Source of the DNA: Aralia elata
Lineage: Eukaryota; Streptophyta; Magnoliopsida; Apiales; Araliaceae
Length of the DNA stretch: 64,000 bases
Assembly: GCA_034770075.1 (NCBI GenBank)
Contig: CM068380.1
Coordinates: 80,857,393 to 80,921,392 of the forward strand
Direction of reading: 5' to 3'
Of the stretch, positions 24,935 to 37,600 are shown piece by piece. The stretch's first letter is position 1, and the number at the start of each line of letters is the position of its first letter. The translations under genes and the position numbers were made by a program. A model generated the notes under the pieces. The model was not told where the DNA came from and did not search any database. It saw only the letters and a list, made by a program, of their open reading frames with translations.

Positions 24935-25438
24935 CTCCATCCTTATTTTACTAGATGAATACTCCCTCGGATGAATACAGATGGTATTATTATGTCAGAC
25001 TTATAACTCCATCATTTTGGGCAAAAGTACACTTAATGTTTGGTTGTCTTTACCATATCATTTTTTGTTTTTACTATAACAATAAAATCTAATTGTGACA
25101 TGGGGAGTAATTGCACATTTCATATGTTCCCTCCTCCGTCAAACTGGTTTTACTAGAACATGGCAACAACATAATGAATAAGAAGAATTTGTATTTTGGT
25201 TTCTATTTGTTTTTGCATGAGAATAATTAATTTGTTTTGAAGTTTTTTTTAGAAAAAGAAGCACTTATATCAAGTTAAAGAAGAAAAAAGAGTTTGATTC
25301 TCAATTCATGACCATCCAATGAAAAACTTAGACCTGTTTGGAAGAAGAGAGATAAAGAGAAAATAGTTCAGGAACAAGGGGAATATTCATCTAAGCAAAA
25401 CAAGAAAAGGGTATTCATCTAGCAAAACAGGGAGCGAG
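24935..25438. mobile_element. Possible Stowaway-like MITE nested in the MULE-like element
   Basis: CTCCATCCTTATTTTACTAG at the left and an inverted partner ending AGCAAAACAGGGAGCGAG at the right lie between TA dinucleotides. The interior is long for a Stowaway element, so this could be a pair of MITE remnants. Confidence 0.4.
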
Positions 25439-25715
25439 TATATCTCAAGAAAACATGGAGGGAGTGTTATACCAAGGCTGCTCTTCTTTCTATTATTAAA
25501 AATGGAATTTTTCATTGGCCAAATCCCCGTTATGATTAACAATACCTTTGATTATATTAGTCCCATACATGTGAAGTGTCAAACAAACAACCCATAGGAT
25601 GCCAATTATCAAGCCATAAATGAATATCAGCCATTTCACTGAACCACAAATCCTCAAATCAAAAATCTGAAACATAAAACATAAGCAACTTAAAGTACAG
25701 ACTATAGTTGCTTAC

Positions 25716-25865
25716 ATGTGAGGATGATTGCATGATTTTGCCTCTCTTAGCTAACCCAGCCACAATTTGGTGAAATGAATTAAGCCGAGAGGAAGGTATG
25801 GAAGCGACGAGAATGGGTAAAATTCCGGCTAAACATATAAATGGTAGGTCAAAAAACCCAAACAT
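25716..25865 (-). pseudogene. Captured fragment of a polyprenol-reductase-like gene (first exon)
   Basis: The minus-strand frame begins MFGFFDLPFICLAG and continues LPILVASIPSSRLNSFHQ, then AKRGKIMQSSSH. This resembles the N-terminus of plant polyprenol reductases (steroid 5-alpha-reductase family, DFG10/SRD5A3 type), ER membrane enzymes that make dolichol. It stops at a GTAAGC donor (25715-25710), so exon 1 and part of intron 1 seem captured. The rest of the gene, including all catalytic parts, is absent. It lies wholly inside the 24760-25983 element. The family match is from memory, moderately sure. Confidence 0.55.
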
Positions 25866-27061
25866 AGAAATAAGGGCAATTTTGAAAAAGAATGGTGCAT
25901 TGTTGTTAAGTTAGTAAATCATAGTTAATGTGTGGGCCATAGGGGCGGAAATAACAAAAAATAGGGTGAATTTATCAGTTCCCAAAATATAATTAGGTTT
26001 TAGAAAGAGAGAGAAAAAAAATAAAAAATAAGTTTAAATCAATTGTTCATTAAAAATAAAATGCCAACAAAAACAAACTCAATAAGACATAATTTATTAG
26101 AGGTAAACATATTACATACTTCACACGCCCGTAAATCTTAATTATATCACAAATTAAAGGAAGTGTATAAAAAAATTAAGAGGGAGATAAATTATTTAAA
26201 AATTTGAGAGAGATAGTATAAAATTTCTAGAGAGAGAAAAAAAAGTATATAAAAATTGAGAGGGAGCGTGTATAAAAAATTAAGAGGGAGATAAATTATT
26301 TAAAAATTTGAGAGAGAGAGTATAAATTTGTTAGAGAGATAAAAAATATATAAAAAAATTGAGCGTAGAAGAATTCTTAGAGAAAGTAAGTGTACACAAA
26401 TTTTAGAAAGGAAAAATCTAAATTTTTTGGAGAGGGTGTGTATAAAAATTTTCAAAGAGAGGAAAAATGTATAAAATATTACAGATAGAAGGTGAAGGAA
26501 TATAGAAATAAAATATCACAAATAATTTATTTAATTGAATCATAATAATGATAAGTTTAAAATTTAAAATATGAGTTGATCTATATTTGACCCAATAATT
26601 ATATTGTTTCAACTTGCACAACTCATATTAAAAATAAGTAATCATGCTAGTCTTGGGATTATATATAAGCATCATCTTGGAGGGCCTTATCCAAAAATAT
26701 GTATGAAATTTCCTTTTTCAAATTTCTTTTCTTTATCTACAATTAATTTTCCTTCGTTGAGCTACTATTTTTCTATAGTTTAGTATTAATATCATAACAT
26801 GTGTAATATTCAGAATAAATAAATAAATAAATGACATTTAAATTTATGTTTTAAATATTTTAATTGAGATTCTTTTGTATGTTTAGATAAATTGTATTTA
26901 ATCTGTGTAGGTTATAATAAATAAGGGATTACGTTAAGTTGGGCCTTAAAATTAATCGGATCTACTCCATATTTGTGTGATATTAAAATCCTATTACAAT
27001 TAGGAGAAACAATAAGATATATAAATAATAAGCAAAACTTAAATAATTTATTGGGCATTAG

Positions 27062-27172
27062 TTTTGATAGAACGAAGAAACAAGGGCAGCGACTGGGAGA
27101 AACTAGAGGAAAGAATAATAAGTTCTACTACTTCATCTCTTGTTCGTCAATAGGAAGGAGGCACCAAGGCAT
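27062..27172 (+). other. Probable 5'-UTR exon of the chimeric helicase gene
   Basis: A purine-rich segment ends CACCAAGGCAT before a strong GTGAGT donor (27173). The next acceptor in a sensible place is TTGCAG at 28606, just before the first coding exon. The in-frame ATG-TGA at the donor makes coding use unlikely. The 5' boundary is approximate. The same exon exists in copy A (ends 24583). Confidence 0.5.
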
Positions 27173-28613
27173 GTGAGTATGGCTTTTTAAGTTATTGGAT
27201 TGTTGTGTTAAAATCTCCTTTAATTGGTGTAGATGTTATTGTATAATCTCCTTTTTAAGTAATGCATATAATTACAATAGATAGGCCGTTTTTAGGGCTG
27301 GATATTGGTTTTTCTCCCCGATTATTCCAAGTTTTTATTCTTTGTGATTTTTTTTGGGGATCTAGGTTTTCTGGTTTTCAATTGTTAATCTGATCCCGAG
27401 ATCTATAAGTTTATTTCTGGGTTTATTTTTAGTGTTACAAATTGGGGATCTAGGATTTCTGGAAAAAGCTTGTTCCTCTTGTTCTGCAATTGGGTTAATT
27501 ACACTTTTACATTCTACCGAAATTGCCCTTTGGTTTAACCAGGACTAGCTATCGGAGGTATAGAATTCTATCTTTCCTAATAATTTTAGAAACTGTATTA
27601 GTTATTTAATGTTATGCTCCTAATTGGCTGCCTAGTTTAACAAAGCCGGGCTCTCCATATTTTATTACTTTGGCATTCTCTGTTCAGCTTAATACTTTAT
27701 ATAATGTCTAATTAGATATCCTATATTTAAATTTGTCATGCTATTAAGTACTACTTCTAGTACATATGTAACTCGCTATGAAGTGAGAAATGTGTTCTAA
27801 AGGTTCCTAATTTTTAAAATTAAGAGCCCAAATGACCTCTTACCCTCTATTTTTCCTCTTCAATCTATATGGATTGACATTTAATGTATGAAATTGCTAT
27901 AGTGCAGTGAAATGGAAATTAGAAAAGTAATGTCAACATAAACATGCTTTAACTTTGCTCTAGTACTCTCATCTGATTTATTTCCTCTTAATTTTAAAAT
28001 ATGGCTTGGGGCATACTTGTCTTCGACAGAACATATGATTTTCCTAATATGTTATTCTAATTATTGGGGCCATAGCCATACTTGAGCTGGAAATCATATT
28101 TCATGAAGCACTTGTGAGTTATATTTTTCGAAAAAGTGGTTGTGAAGTTATTTCTGTATCGTTCTCATACATTTCAGTGCAAGTAAGTTAGTGTAGTTCA
28201 GGTACTTATACAGTTACCTTAGGATAGTATTAATGGTTTGTTCAGGTATTTATATTATGGATCCTACCTTTGAACTTGCATCTGAGACATCCTTCTTTTG
28301 GTGATTTTGACTATATTGTGGCATAGCTTGGGTAATATCATGCAAAACTAAATTTTACGAATGCAAGTGATTGTGGGAACATCACTTGCAATACCTTCCA
28401 TAAATACACTGAAGATTCTTGGAGTTTCCACAAGGGGGATTCGTATTTAGGGTTTTTTTTTTCGGGAAGTTATTTTCTCATTTCCGGAAATTTCAGTATC
28501 CTCCTTCACTAGTTTTGTTTTTTGTTTTATTTTAGGATCAGTGGTGTTGAATGAACTATAAAAGAACATGTTTTGCTTCTTTCATAATTCTTTTGGCTCT
28601 GTTGCAGTTAAGC

Positions 28614-31600
28614 ATGGTTCAAAAACGACCTTTTACCGGGGAATTATTTGAGATTTCATCCAAGCACCCAAGACAATTTGAACACAGTGACCACCTAGTT
28701 TCCTTTTTGGAATTTCCTTCTTGTTCCACTTTCAGAAAAGTTTCAAGGCAAGAGTATCTGAAGAAAAGGGAGCAAAAGAAACTGGAGCAAATCAGGTATT
28801 TTGTAAGATTATGTAAATGGTATTATGTAAGATTATGTTTTACATATACATTTTCTAGGTTTTGATTCTACTTGTAGATGATTTACATTGATGGTAGTGA
28901 ATATTTTTACATGAATACAGATAATCTTGTATTGTAACTCTTCATACTCCTTATATGCTACTGTGATTTGGCAATTTCAGAGATGATATAGAAGATGAGC
29001 AGTATCTGTTTGATGGTGTGAAACTAACTGATGCAGAAACACGCGAACTAAGGTAATTAATCTTACATTGCTTGTGTATGAGTTCTCTCATTTCTAAGGT
29101 GGTAGGAATGTTTCATGATTTCATTTTCTAAGGTGGTAGGAATGTTTCATGATTTCATTTTTACCTCCTTGTTGCAATGGTATATTGCCTTTCTTACAAC
29201 CATTTTTCTCTTCTTAATATTAAAATTAAACCGCTTTACATTCTATTTATTTGACAAGGAAGGGATGAAACCGTTCTCTGACTGCTGGAAGTTAACCTGG
29301 TCAGAGTATCAGGTTAATTGGTCACTGTCCAAGTTTGTTTCTTATGATTAGATTGAGGACATAAAAGCTAATATGAGATATACTCCCTTTGTTCCAAATT
29401 ATAGGATCATTATTGAAAGTCAAATAGAGACATTTTCAAACTCAAAATGAGATGATTAATTAATAATTATAAAAATAAATCATATAATGAGTAGTATTTT
29501 TTAGATAGATTACAATATTTATCATTGTATTGACTGACCTTAAAGGAATTTATGTCGATTTTGAGTTTGAAAATGTCTTAAATTGACTTTAAAAGTCAAT
29601 AATGATCTTATATTTTGGAACGGAGGCGGGAGTACATAAATAGAAAATGCAATAATTAAAGGAAAATGATAAACTGTTGAGTGCGCATGTAAAAGAGTAA
29701 TTTGATGGCATACTTTGTGTTTGTCGGTTTTTGACATTTATTTGAAAGTTGTCAACCTAGTTCATTTGCATTCATGGTTCGAAATTGCGTTTGAGGCGCA
29801 CGCCTCGAGGCGCGCCTCAAAGCGAGGCGCAACGTTGCTATGGCGAGGCTTACGCTTCATAGGAAAATACGGAGGCTTGCGCCTTATTTGGTTGAGGCTT
29901 ACGCCTTATTGCGTGTCGCCTCGAGGCGTATCAAGGCGTGAGCCTTGATCTGAAATAGTAGAATGGGGAGATTTGCAGTAGAAGAGTAGAAGGGGGAAAG
30001 CGAGAGAGAGAGACTGGCGAGTGAATGACAGCTCCGACCGACGAGGCGATGACAATTATCACAGTTCCGATCTCTTCTTGCTCTTCTTTCTTCTTCTCTG
30101 GTAGCTTATCTGCTTCTCACTTCTCTGCTTTCGTATTTTTTCCACATGATTTGCTTTACCCACAGTTCCACAACTACGATTATATGTATACTATTATTAT
30201 ATAATATGTTTACAGTTTACCCACAACTATGTTATATAATATGTTACAGTTTATAGTTTATAGACTTGTCCCACTATGGTGATGAGTGGAAGGATAAAAA
30301 TAATGTTCTTTATTCATCTACATGTGCATATCTAAACTTGCTTTGGTAGTTTCACTGTTAGTTACATAACATGCAGTTAATATTAAATACTTTGTATAGT
30401 ATAATATTTATTTGTTATTTATACTATAATATATTATATTTATTATTCATAAAAATTAAATATTATTTAAGATAATCAATAATAATTTAACTTTTAATTT
30501 TTGATACTATATTTTAGAATACAAAATTATTACTAAGAATATAATTAGAAATACTATATTTTTAATATGTAGTTATTTAGGAATAACATTATGTTTTTTA
30601 ATATATAATACTTTTTAATGTGCAAGGAAAGAAGGCGAAAACACTTTTGAAACGGAGGGAGTAATTAATACTAACAAATATATTAATGATTAAAATATTA
30701 AAAAATATATATGATATGTTAAAAAACATATTAATGACTAAATTTTAATTATCAATTTTATTTAATGTAGGAGACATTTAGTTAAGTAATGTTTAAAATA
30801 ATTTTGGAATATATTAGTGACTAAAATTTAGTTAATTTTTTAAACTAAAAGTCATAATAGTAACTTATTATTCAACAAAAATGTTATTCCTAAATAACTA
30901 CATATTAAAAGTATTGAAAAATATTATGACAAAATAATAGTTAATATTGAAAAACATATTATATATTAGAAAACATAAGTAGTTGATGATATTATATTGT
31001 TTTGATGTTTTGTAATGATACATTAAGGTGACGTTGGTTATTTATGTCTTTTACTTTGATTATAATGATTATTTTATGATTTTATTAGCATCTTTTTATA
31101 ATTTTTTGGGGACTTTTATGTTTTCAAATCGAGGCTTACGCCTCGCTCCGCCTCGAGGCTTACGCCTCGCCTCGTCCGGAGAAAAACGCATCGTACCGCT
31201 TTTAGCTTTTTCGAACATTGTTTGCATTATCTCATTTATGCACCAACTTAATACATGCAAACAGGCTCCGGTTGTTGCTCTGTTGATTTGAGTACTTTGA
31301 GGATAGCCTTTTTTGTTTGAAGCTTTGGATTGCAATGTAAACTCATTTTTCACATAAAAGTAATATAAATAATTAAAAAAAGAAGCTGCCCTCAGCATGA
31401 GCTGCTTGGGTTTAGCGGGTTTCTTTATACCATCCTAGTTTAAGTCATCCTCTTCACACCACTTAGCTTAAGAAATAGTATTTGACCCATTTTGGTTCCT
31501 ATTATACTGTTTAGTATTCCCTATATCAAGACTTTTGTTTTGCTTTAGATTATCTTTTAAGTAATGCATTGATACGTGGAGTGGGGTCCATAAAGTTTCA

Positions 31601-34600
31601 AACTATCTATTTTTTTTTTCAAACACAAGGGCAATGTAGTCAGTTTGAAAATTTATTGCATTGATGTGGAAAGGTTCACTAAATTGCGGGCATTCTGAAA
31701 TCGAAAGTGGGTCATTTAAATTGGGAAGGAGGAAGTAACAAGTCTATGTCATAGTGGGAAACAGCAGAGTGCATGCTAAAAATTTGAATTTTGAACAAAT
31801 CTTGGCTGCCCCATGGATTATGCCATAGTATGTTAGAAATATTCATGTCTGGCCATTTATTGTCCAATTTCCTTCCCCTCTTGGAAACCTGATTTTGATT
31901 TACTCGCATCTTGTTCCTCATGCACAACTCAGCAAATATGAGGGTTACACATGCTGTAACACACTTGTTTCACTATATTAAGCTGTGCATCATCAATTTG
32001 TAATGTAATCTAGCATGTCAATTTTTTATTTTTATTTTTTCATGGTGGGATTTTACTTTGAAGTGGGACATTAAAGATCTATCACTTCTTTTTGCAATGC
32101 TAATAAAGGTTCCAAATCCGTATGTGGCTCTGTACCTTTGTGGTTATGTTATTTTGCCATGTTTACGAGGAAGATTGATTGTTTCATTGATATCCTAATA
32201 TGTTGGCAGATACAAGAAACAAATATATGATCTTGTTAAGAAGCAATCTGAAGAGGCTGATTGCATAAATGAGGTAATCCAGTATTCATTTTGTAAATAT
32301 TGATTCAGTCTTCTTTTAGTTTATATCGATTCTTCTACTCCCTCTGTTCTAACTAAGTACCACTACTTTTGTAAATTACATTGTAAGTATTGCTGTGTCT
32401 TTTAGGACAGAGGTTTATAAATTACAAAAAAAAAGGACTTTTTTTTAGAATTGAGGGAGAGTACCCAAGTGCTTTTTACAATAGTAGTTGCTTTTTGTGC
32501 AGCAGAGCCAGAGTACTACTGTTATAGTTCATGGATTTCTGTCTCAGCATGACACGATTCTTTGAACAAGTTTACTCTCAAGTCTCATCAGATGAAGCTT
32601 GCATAGTGAAACTAACCTTATACTCCCTCCGTTCCAAATTATAAGATCTTTTTTGACTTCCTGAAACATTTTCAAATTCAAAATTGATAAGATTCATCAA
32701 AAATTATGAAACCAAAAAACTTATAATTAGCTGTATTTTTAGATAGTTTACAATATTCATCATGACTCAAATTAAATGAATTTGTCAAGTTTGAGTTTGA
32801 AAATGTCTCAAATTGACTCCAAAAGTTCTATAATGATCTTATATTTTGGAACTAGGAAGTATATGAGTGGCCAACTAGCGGTAAATGAATATCTGGGCAG
32901 GTACAGTGTGAAGCACCATTGTTCTAATGGCCACGTTGTCTTAATTATAAGTCAAACCTTTTTAATTCTATATTGTTTGTATTTATTTTTATACGTTAAA
33001 GATTTGGATTAGTTTAAAACAATTTTTCTTTTGTTTGGAGTGCAGTACAGAATGCCTGATGCTTATGATCAGGATGGTGGTGTAAATCAGGAGAGGAGAT
33101 TTTCTGTAGCTGTGGAGCGTTATAGGTCAGTTAATTTCTTGGTGCTCTGGATATTCAACCATCACAACCATTTTCACACATTTTCACACATCATAATACA
33201 TCCTGGAAACTTCATTTAGCCTGATGCTGAGATGGCCCTGTGTCCTACTTCTCCAGGGATTCAAACGCTGCAGATAAAATGAACCCTTTTGCAGAGCAAG
33301 AAGCATGGGAGGATCACCAGATTGGTATCTCTTGGTTAATGTTTTTGCATGTGTGACTCATGACAAACCAGTGATTTTTTGACATTCTAATCCTGGAGGC
33401 ATTACATTTGCAGGAAAGGCAACTTTGAAATTTGGCTCAAAAGACAGAAAACAAAAATCTCAAGACTACGAGTAAGCTTTTATGTGGTTACTCTTTCTTA
33501 TGTTAGTAATTATTTATTCTCTTGGTCCTTTTTTTTCTGGAAAATCTTGTTTGTCTTAGAAAATAGATGAATAATATGTATAGCAGAGCTAACTCGATCA
33601 GTTTTTTGTTCTCTCCAAGTACTTTTTTAGACTAATGAAAAATAGGAATGATGTTTTATACATGTATGAGCACTCATTCTGAAGCTGTCCTGTATGTTTT
33701 CTTTAATAGGTTTGTTTTTGAGAACCAGATTGAGTTCATACAGGATGAAGTGATGCATGGTGAAAATGTATGTACCACACTTTTATTCATAGATATGCTC
33801 CCCAGGTCTCAGTGAATTTTCTTTTAAAAACATCACTCTATGCATGCAGTATGCAGAAGAACCACATAGTGAGTCACTTGAGAAATCTCTGGCAAGAACG
33901 GCATTTGAGAAGCTACAGGTATGCATCTTTTGGTCTCCTTTTTTTAAGAGTTTAAATGGCTTGTTTTTGGCTGGAAACATGCACAAAGATGTTGAAATCT
34001 CTCTCAGTTAAAGGCCCCTTTGTATAGTTCAGCGCTCTACTGTAATTTGGCCACTTCGCAAATGATGCCAATGATTAGTTGTGTGTTTATCTCACCTCTC
34101 TTGGTGTCTATCTAGTAGTGGGGTCATACTTGGGTGAAGTTTTGAAGTGGAAAATATGGAATGCAGAAGATGGAAGTGGTTAGGAGGGGAACAGTTCTTT
34201 CCTCGAGTCAGATTGAAAAATTCTTTTTTAAACAAATACAAGTTGAAAGGGAAAAGTAATAAGTGAACCAAGACATCAGTAATTGAAAAATACCACATTA
34301 ATGCTTGGAAGCTATAGGGAATTCCAGAAGGTATTTGTTCTTTGTATAAAGACCAGACCGTTTTTTTTTTATCAAAAAAAATCTCAATAGAATTAACAGA
34401 TCTTGAATATTTTGGGAGAGCCATCTTATAGAGATTGTATATGATATCAAAGAATACGTCTCAAGTCTAAGCCCAGGATAAGGCCACATTAGCCAAGACT
34501 ATTTGCAAAGAAATCATTTTTGATGTAGGACAAGAATTGAAAATAAGAATAATAATGAAAAGATAGAAGTTGCCCATCTCCGCAAAGAAATTGGCCGCCC

Positions 34601-37600
34601 CGCAGTGTATTTTGAGATCATTTGCGTCCGTAATCAACTATAATTTGAATAACCAATACTCTCAATAGTAATGATCTCCTCAGCCGGTAGGATTACACAG
34701 ATATTATAGGGAACAAAATCGTAGTAAAGACAAAATCCATAAATAGCTAAATCAATCAATTGAAAATCACGATTGCTCCATGATTAGGTAAATCAAACAG
34801 CTGAATATCCTCCCCCGATTTACTGTTTTAGGCTTCAATGGTGTTGGTCTGGTTTCTCTAGCTACAATGCAGTACCCAGAAGGTAATGTACCTGCAAAAG
34901 AGAGGGAATAGAGCTAGGAAAATTTTTCATTTCTATACTGGGTTGTCACTTTCGCTTAACAAAAATAGTTTTAAAGATAGAGGCCTGGTTATTGTTATAT
35001 TCATTTTTGGCGCCACAAACAAAGACAGAGAGCGTCATCATAATTAACTTCACTATTTCTAGATAATAATTTACTCTCTTTTCTTTAAAAAAAAAGAAAA
35101 AAGAAAAGAAGTCATAGTGGTGGATATTTCTGCCAAGAAGTTAACTACGTCTTTATTTTTAGAATGATAATTGGGTAGAAAAGAAATAAAAGTCTTACTT
35201 TTTTGCTTCAGGAGGATAGAAAAACCCTACCTGTCTATCAATATCGGGAGGAGTTGCTTACAGCTGTTAAAGAACACCAGGTTAATTTTCGCAATGTGTT
35301 CTTTTTTCTAATTATTACCAGTGATTTTCATTTACCTTTTCATCTATAAATGCAATTGGCCTTTACCAAAACTTATTAGAGTCTAAGGTTTTAAACAAAC
35401 ATAGTAGTCTACTAGTCTATATTTGAGATACGAACCTGGTTTTGCAGGTTCTTGTCATTGTTGGGGAAACTGGTTCTGGAAAGACTACTCAGATACCCCA
35501 ATATCTACATGAGGCTGGGTATACAAAACTAGGAAAGGTATGAGGTTTCTTTTGTTCATCTTGTTTTGTTTGCTATTAATTGCCTTCAGTCTGTTAAAAG
35601 TTTCTTTTGTTACTAACAAAGTCAATGCTTATTTTTCTTTTTCCGATGCTTCACTGATGACTCCATTTAGTAACTGGAACCCTATTTTGCCAGAGAAATT
35701 ATCAGACTCTTATTTATTTACATTATCAATTGATTTCCTTGCATGGTGAGCAACCTATTTGTTTCTTGAAAAACTTAAAATTAATTGTAGTAGGTTTATG
35801 TTATTGAAGTCGTATGTCGTTGCTGGAAAAAGCACAGAATATTTAATGGTTACTATATCTTAGTTTCTCTATGGAAAAATTGAATCAGTAATTTCCACAT
35901 GGAAACTTAGTTCCCATCTGTTTAGTGTTGAGTTTTTGAGTACTTGTCATGACATTTTGCATCCTGCTTTCTTATAATTGCATATATTTCAAGGTTAGGA
36001 ATCAATCAGTGGATCAGGTGGGAACTAACATCTTTTGAAAGCCTTGAATTTGTAACCTTGTTCTGCTTTTTCACAGATTGGATGTACCCAACCCCGGCGA
36101 GTTGCTGCTATGAGTGTTTCTGCTAGAGTCTCTCAAGAAATGGGTGTCAAACTTGGACATGAGGTATGCCTTATTTATACAAGTTATTAGTTCTCCAGAT
36201 GACCACTTTGTGTTGGCTTTTTAGTCAATTTACCAGTAATGTGGTTCATATTTGAATACTACTTTAATGTTTTTTAAATGAACTGTCTTGGTGTTGTATG
36301 CCTTGACATTAGAATATCTATAATTTTGTGCTAATAATGGAGTGGCCCTATGAGATAGTTGCCTGTAATACTGATGTTACATCCATGGAGTTTTTATTAC
36401 TGAATCCTGTAGACTAAATGATCAACCTACATGTCACTGCAATTCCAAATCGATTTCAACTGTGGCTTTCCCATGAATTGTTAAGTGGTATTAGAAAACT
36501 TTTGGCATTAGGTTTGTCTGTGGTGTCATGTATCGTTGCACTTGTTTATCAAATCTGAAAACTTGTAGTATTAGGTTTGTCTGCGGTGTCATATATCGTT
36601 GCACTTGTTTATCAAATCTGATATTGCACTTGTTTATCAATTCTGATATTGCACAGCCAGACAGGCGATTCTCTAACAATTGTCGTATCCAATTTCAGGT
36701 TGGTTACTCCATACGATTTGAAGATTGCACTTCTGAGAAGACAGTTATCAAATATATGACGGATGGAATGTTATTGCGGGAGTTTCTAGGGGAACCTGAC
36801 CTATCAAGTTACAGGTGTGCATTTTTTAGATGCAATTTAATAGTTGTGCCAGATGGTTTTAAATTGAAACTTATTGATTCTGCATATCAGTGTGGTGATG
36901 GTGGATGAGGCCCATGAAAGAACACTTTCAACTGACATTTTGTTTGGTTTGGTTAAGGTGAGAAGAAACTCTGACATGTAAATTTCAATGTTTTCTCTTA
37001 AAAATTTAAGGAAGGGGGAGGTAGAGAAGATACAATTTCTTGCCTGACTAAACTATTTTTGTTGTTGACAGGATATTTCTCGGTTTCGCCCTGATCTCAA
37101 ATTGCTTATCTCTAGTGCAACTCTTGATGCGGAGAAGTTCAGTGATTATTTTGATGGTGCTCCAATTTTTAAAGTACCAGGAAGGAGGTTTCCTGTTGAA
37201 ATAAACTACACAAAAGCACCAGAAGCTGATTATTTGGACGCAGCAATTGTTACTGCTCTTCAAATTCATGTCACTCAACCCCCTGGAGATGGTGATATAT
37301 TGGTCTTCCTTAGTGGCCAGGAGGAAATTGAAACGGCTGAGGAGATTCTTAAGCATCGGACAAGAGGTTTGGGAACAAAAATAGCAGAGCTGATTATATG
37401 CCCAATATACGCAAACCTCCCAACAGAGCTGCAGGCAAAAATATTTGAAGCTACTCCAGAAGGTGCGCGGAAGGTTGTCTTGGCCACAAATATAGCAGAA
37501 ACATCGTTGACAATTGATGGGATCAAGTACGTCGTTGATCCAGGATTTGTGAAGATGAAATCTTATAATCCTCGGACTGGGATGGAGTCCTTACTGGTCA

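Larger units (their letters stand above)
24760..25983. mobile_element. MULE-like element carrying a gene fragment (Pack-MULE candidate)
   Basis: The ends are about 125-bp inverted repeats starting GG(A/G)AACTGATAAAT..ACCCTA, running to about 24883 at the left and from about 25860 at the right, with roughly a dozen mismatches. It is flanked by an 8-bp duplication AAAATATA (24752-24759 and 25984-25991). Long terminal repeats and an 8-9-bp duplication suit MULE elements. The interior holds a fragment of a host gene next to the right repeat, as in Pack-MULEs. No transposase frame. Confidence 0.75.
24608..27198 (+). repeat. Tandem duplication, copy B, interrupted by a MULE-like element
   Basis: Directly follows copy A. 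After removing the 24760-25983 insertion it is about 1.36 kb, the same size as copy A, and ends with the same GTTATTGG. Sequence divergence is modest, so the duplication is fairly recent or has been conserved. Confidence 0.75.

Noticed and set aside
23231..27198. CRISPR-like array from recurrent GAGAGA units
   Set aside because: Units are simple purine repeats of irregular spacing in a eukaryotic promoter duplication.
28551..28613. Upstream start giving a hydrophobic leader MNYKRTCFASFIILLALLQLS before MVQKRPF, like a signal peptide
   Set aside because: The stretch is the pyrimidine-rich 3' end of an intron with a TTGCAG acceptor at 28606; a nuclear helicase would not carry a signal peptide.
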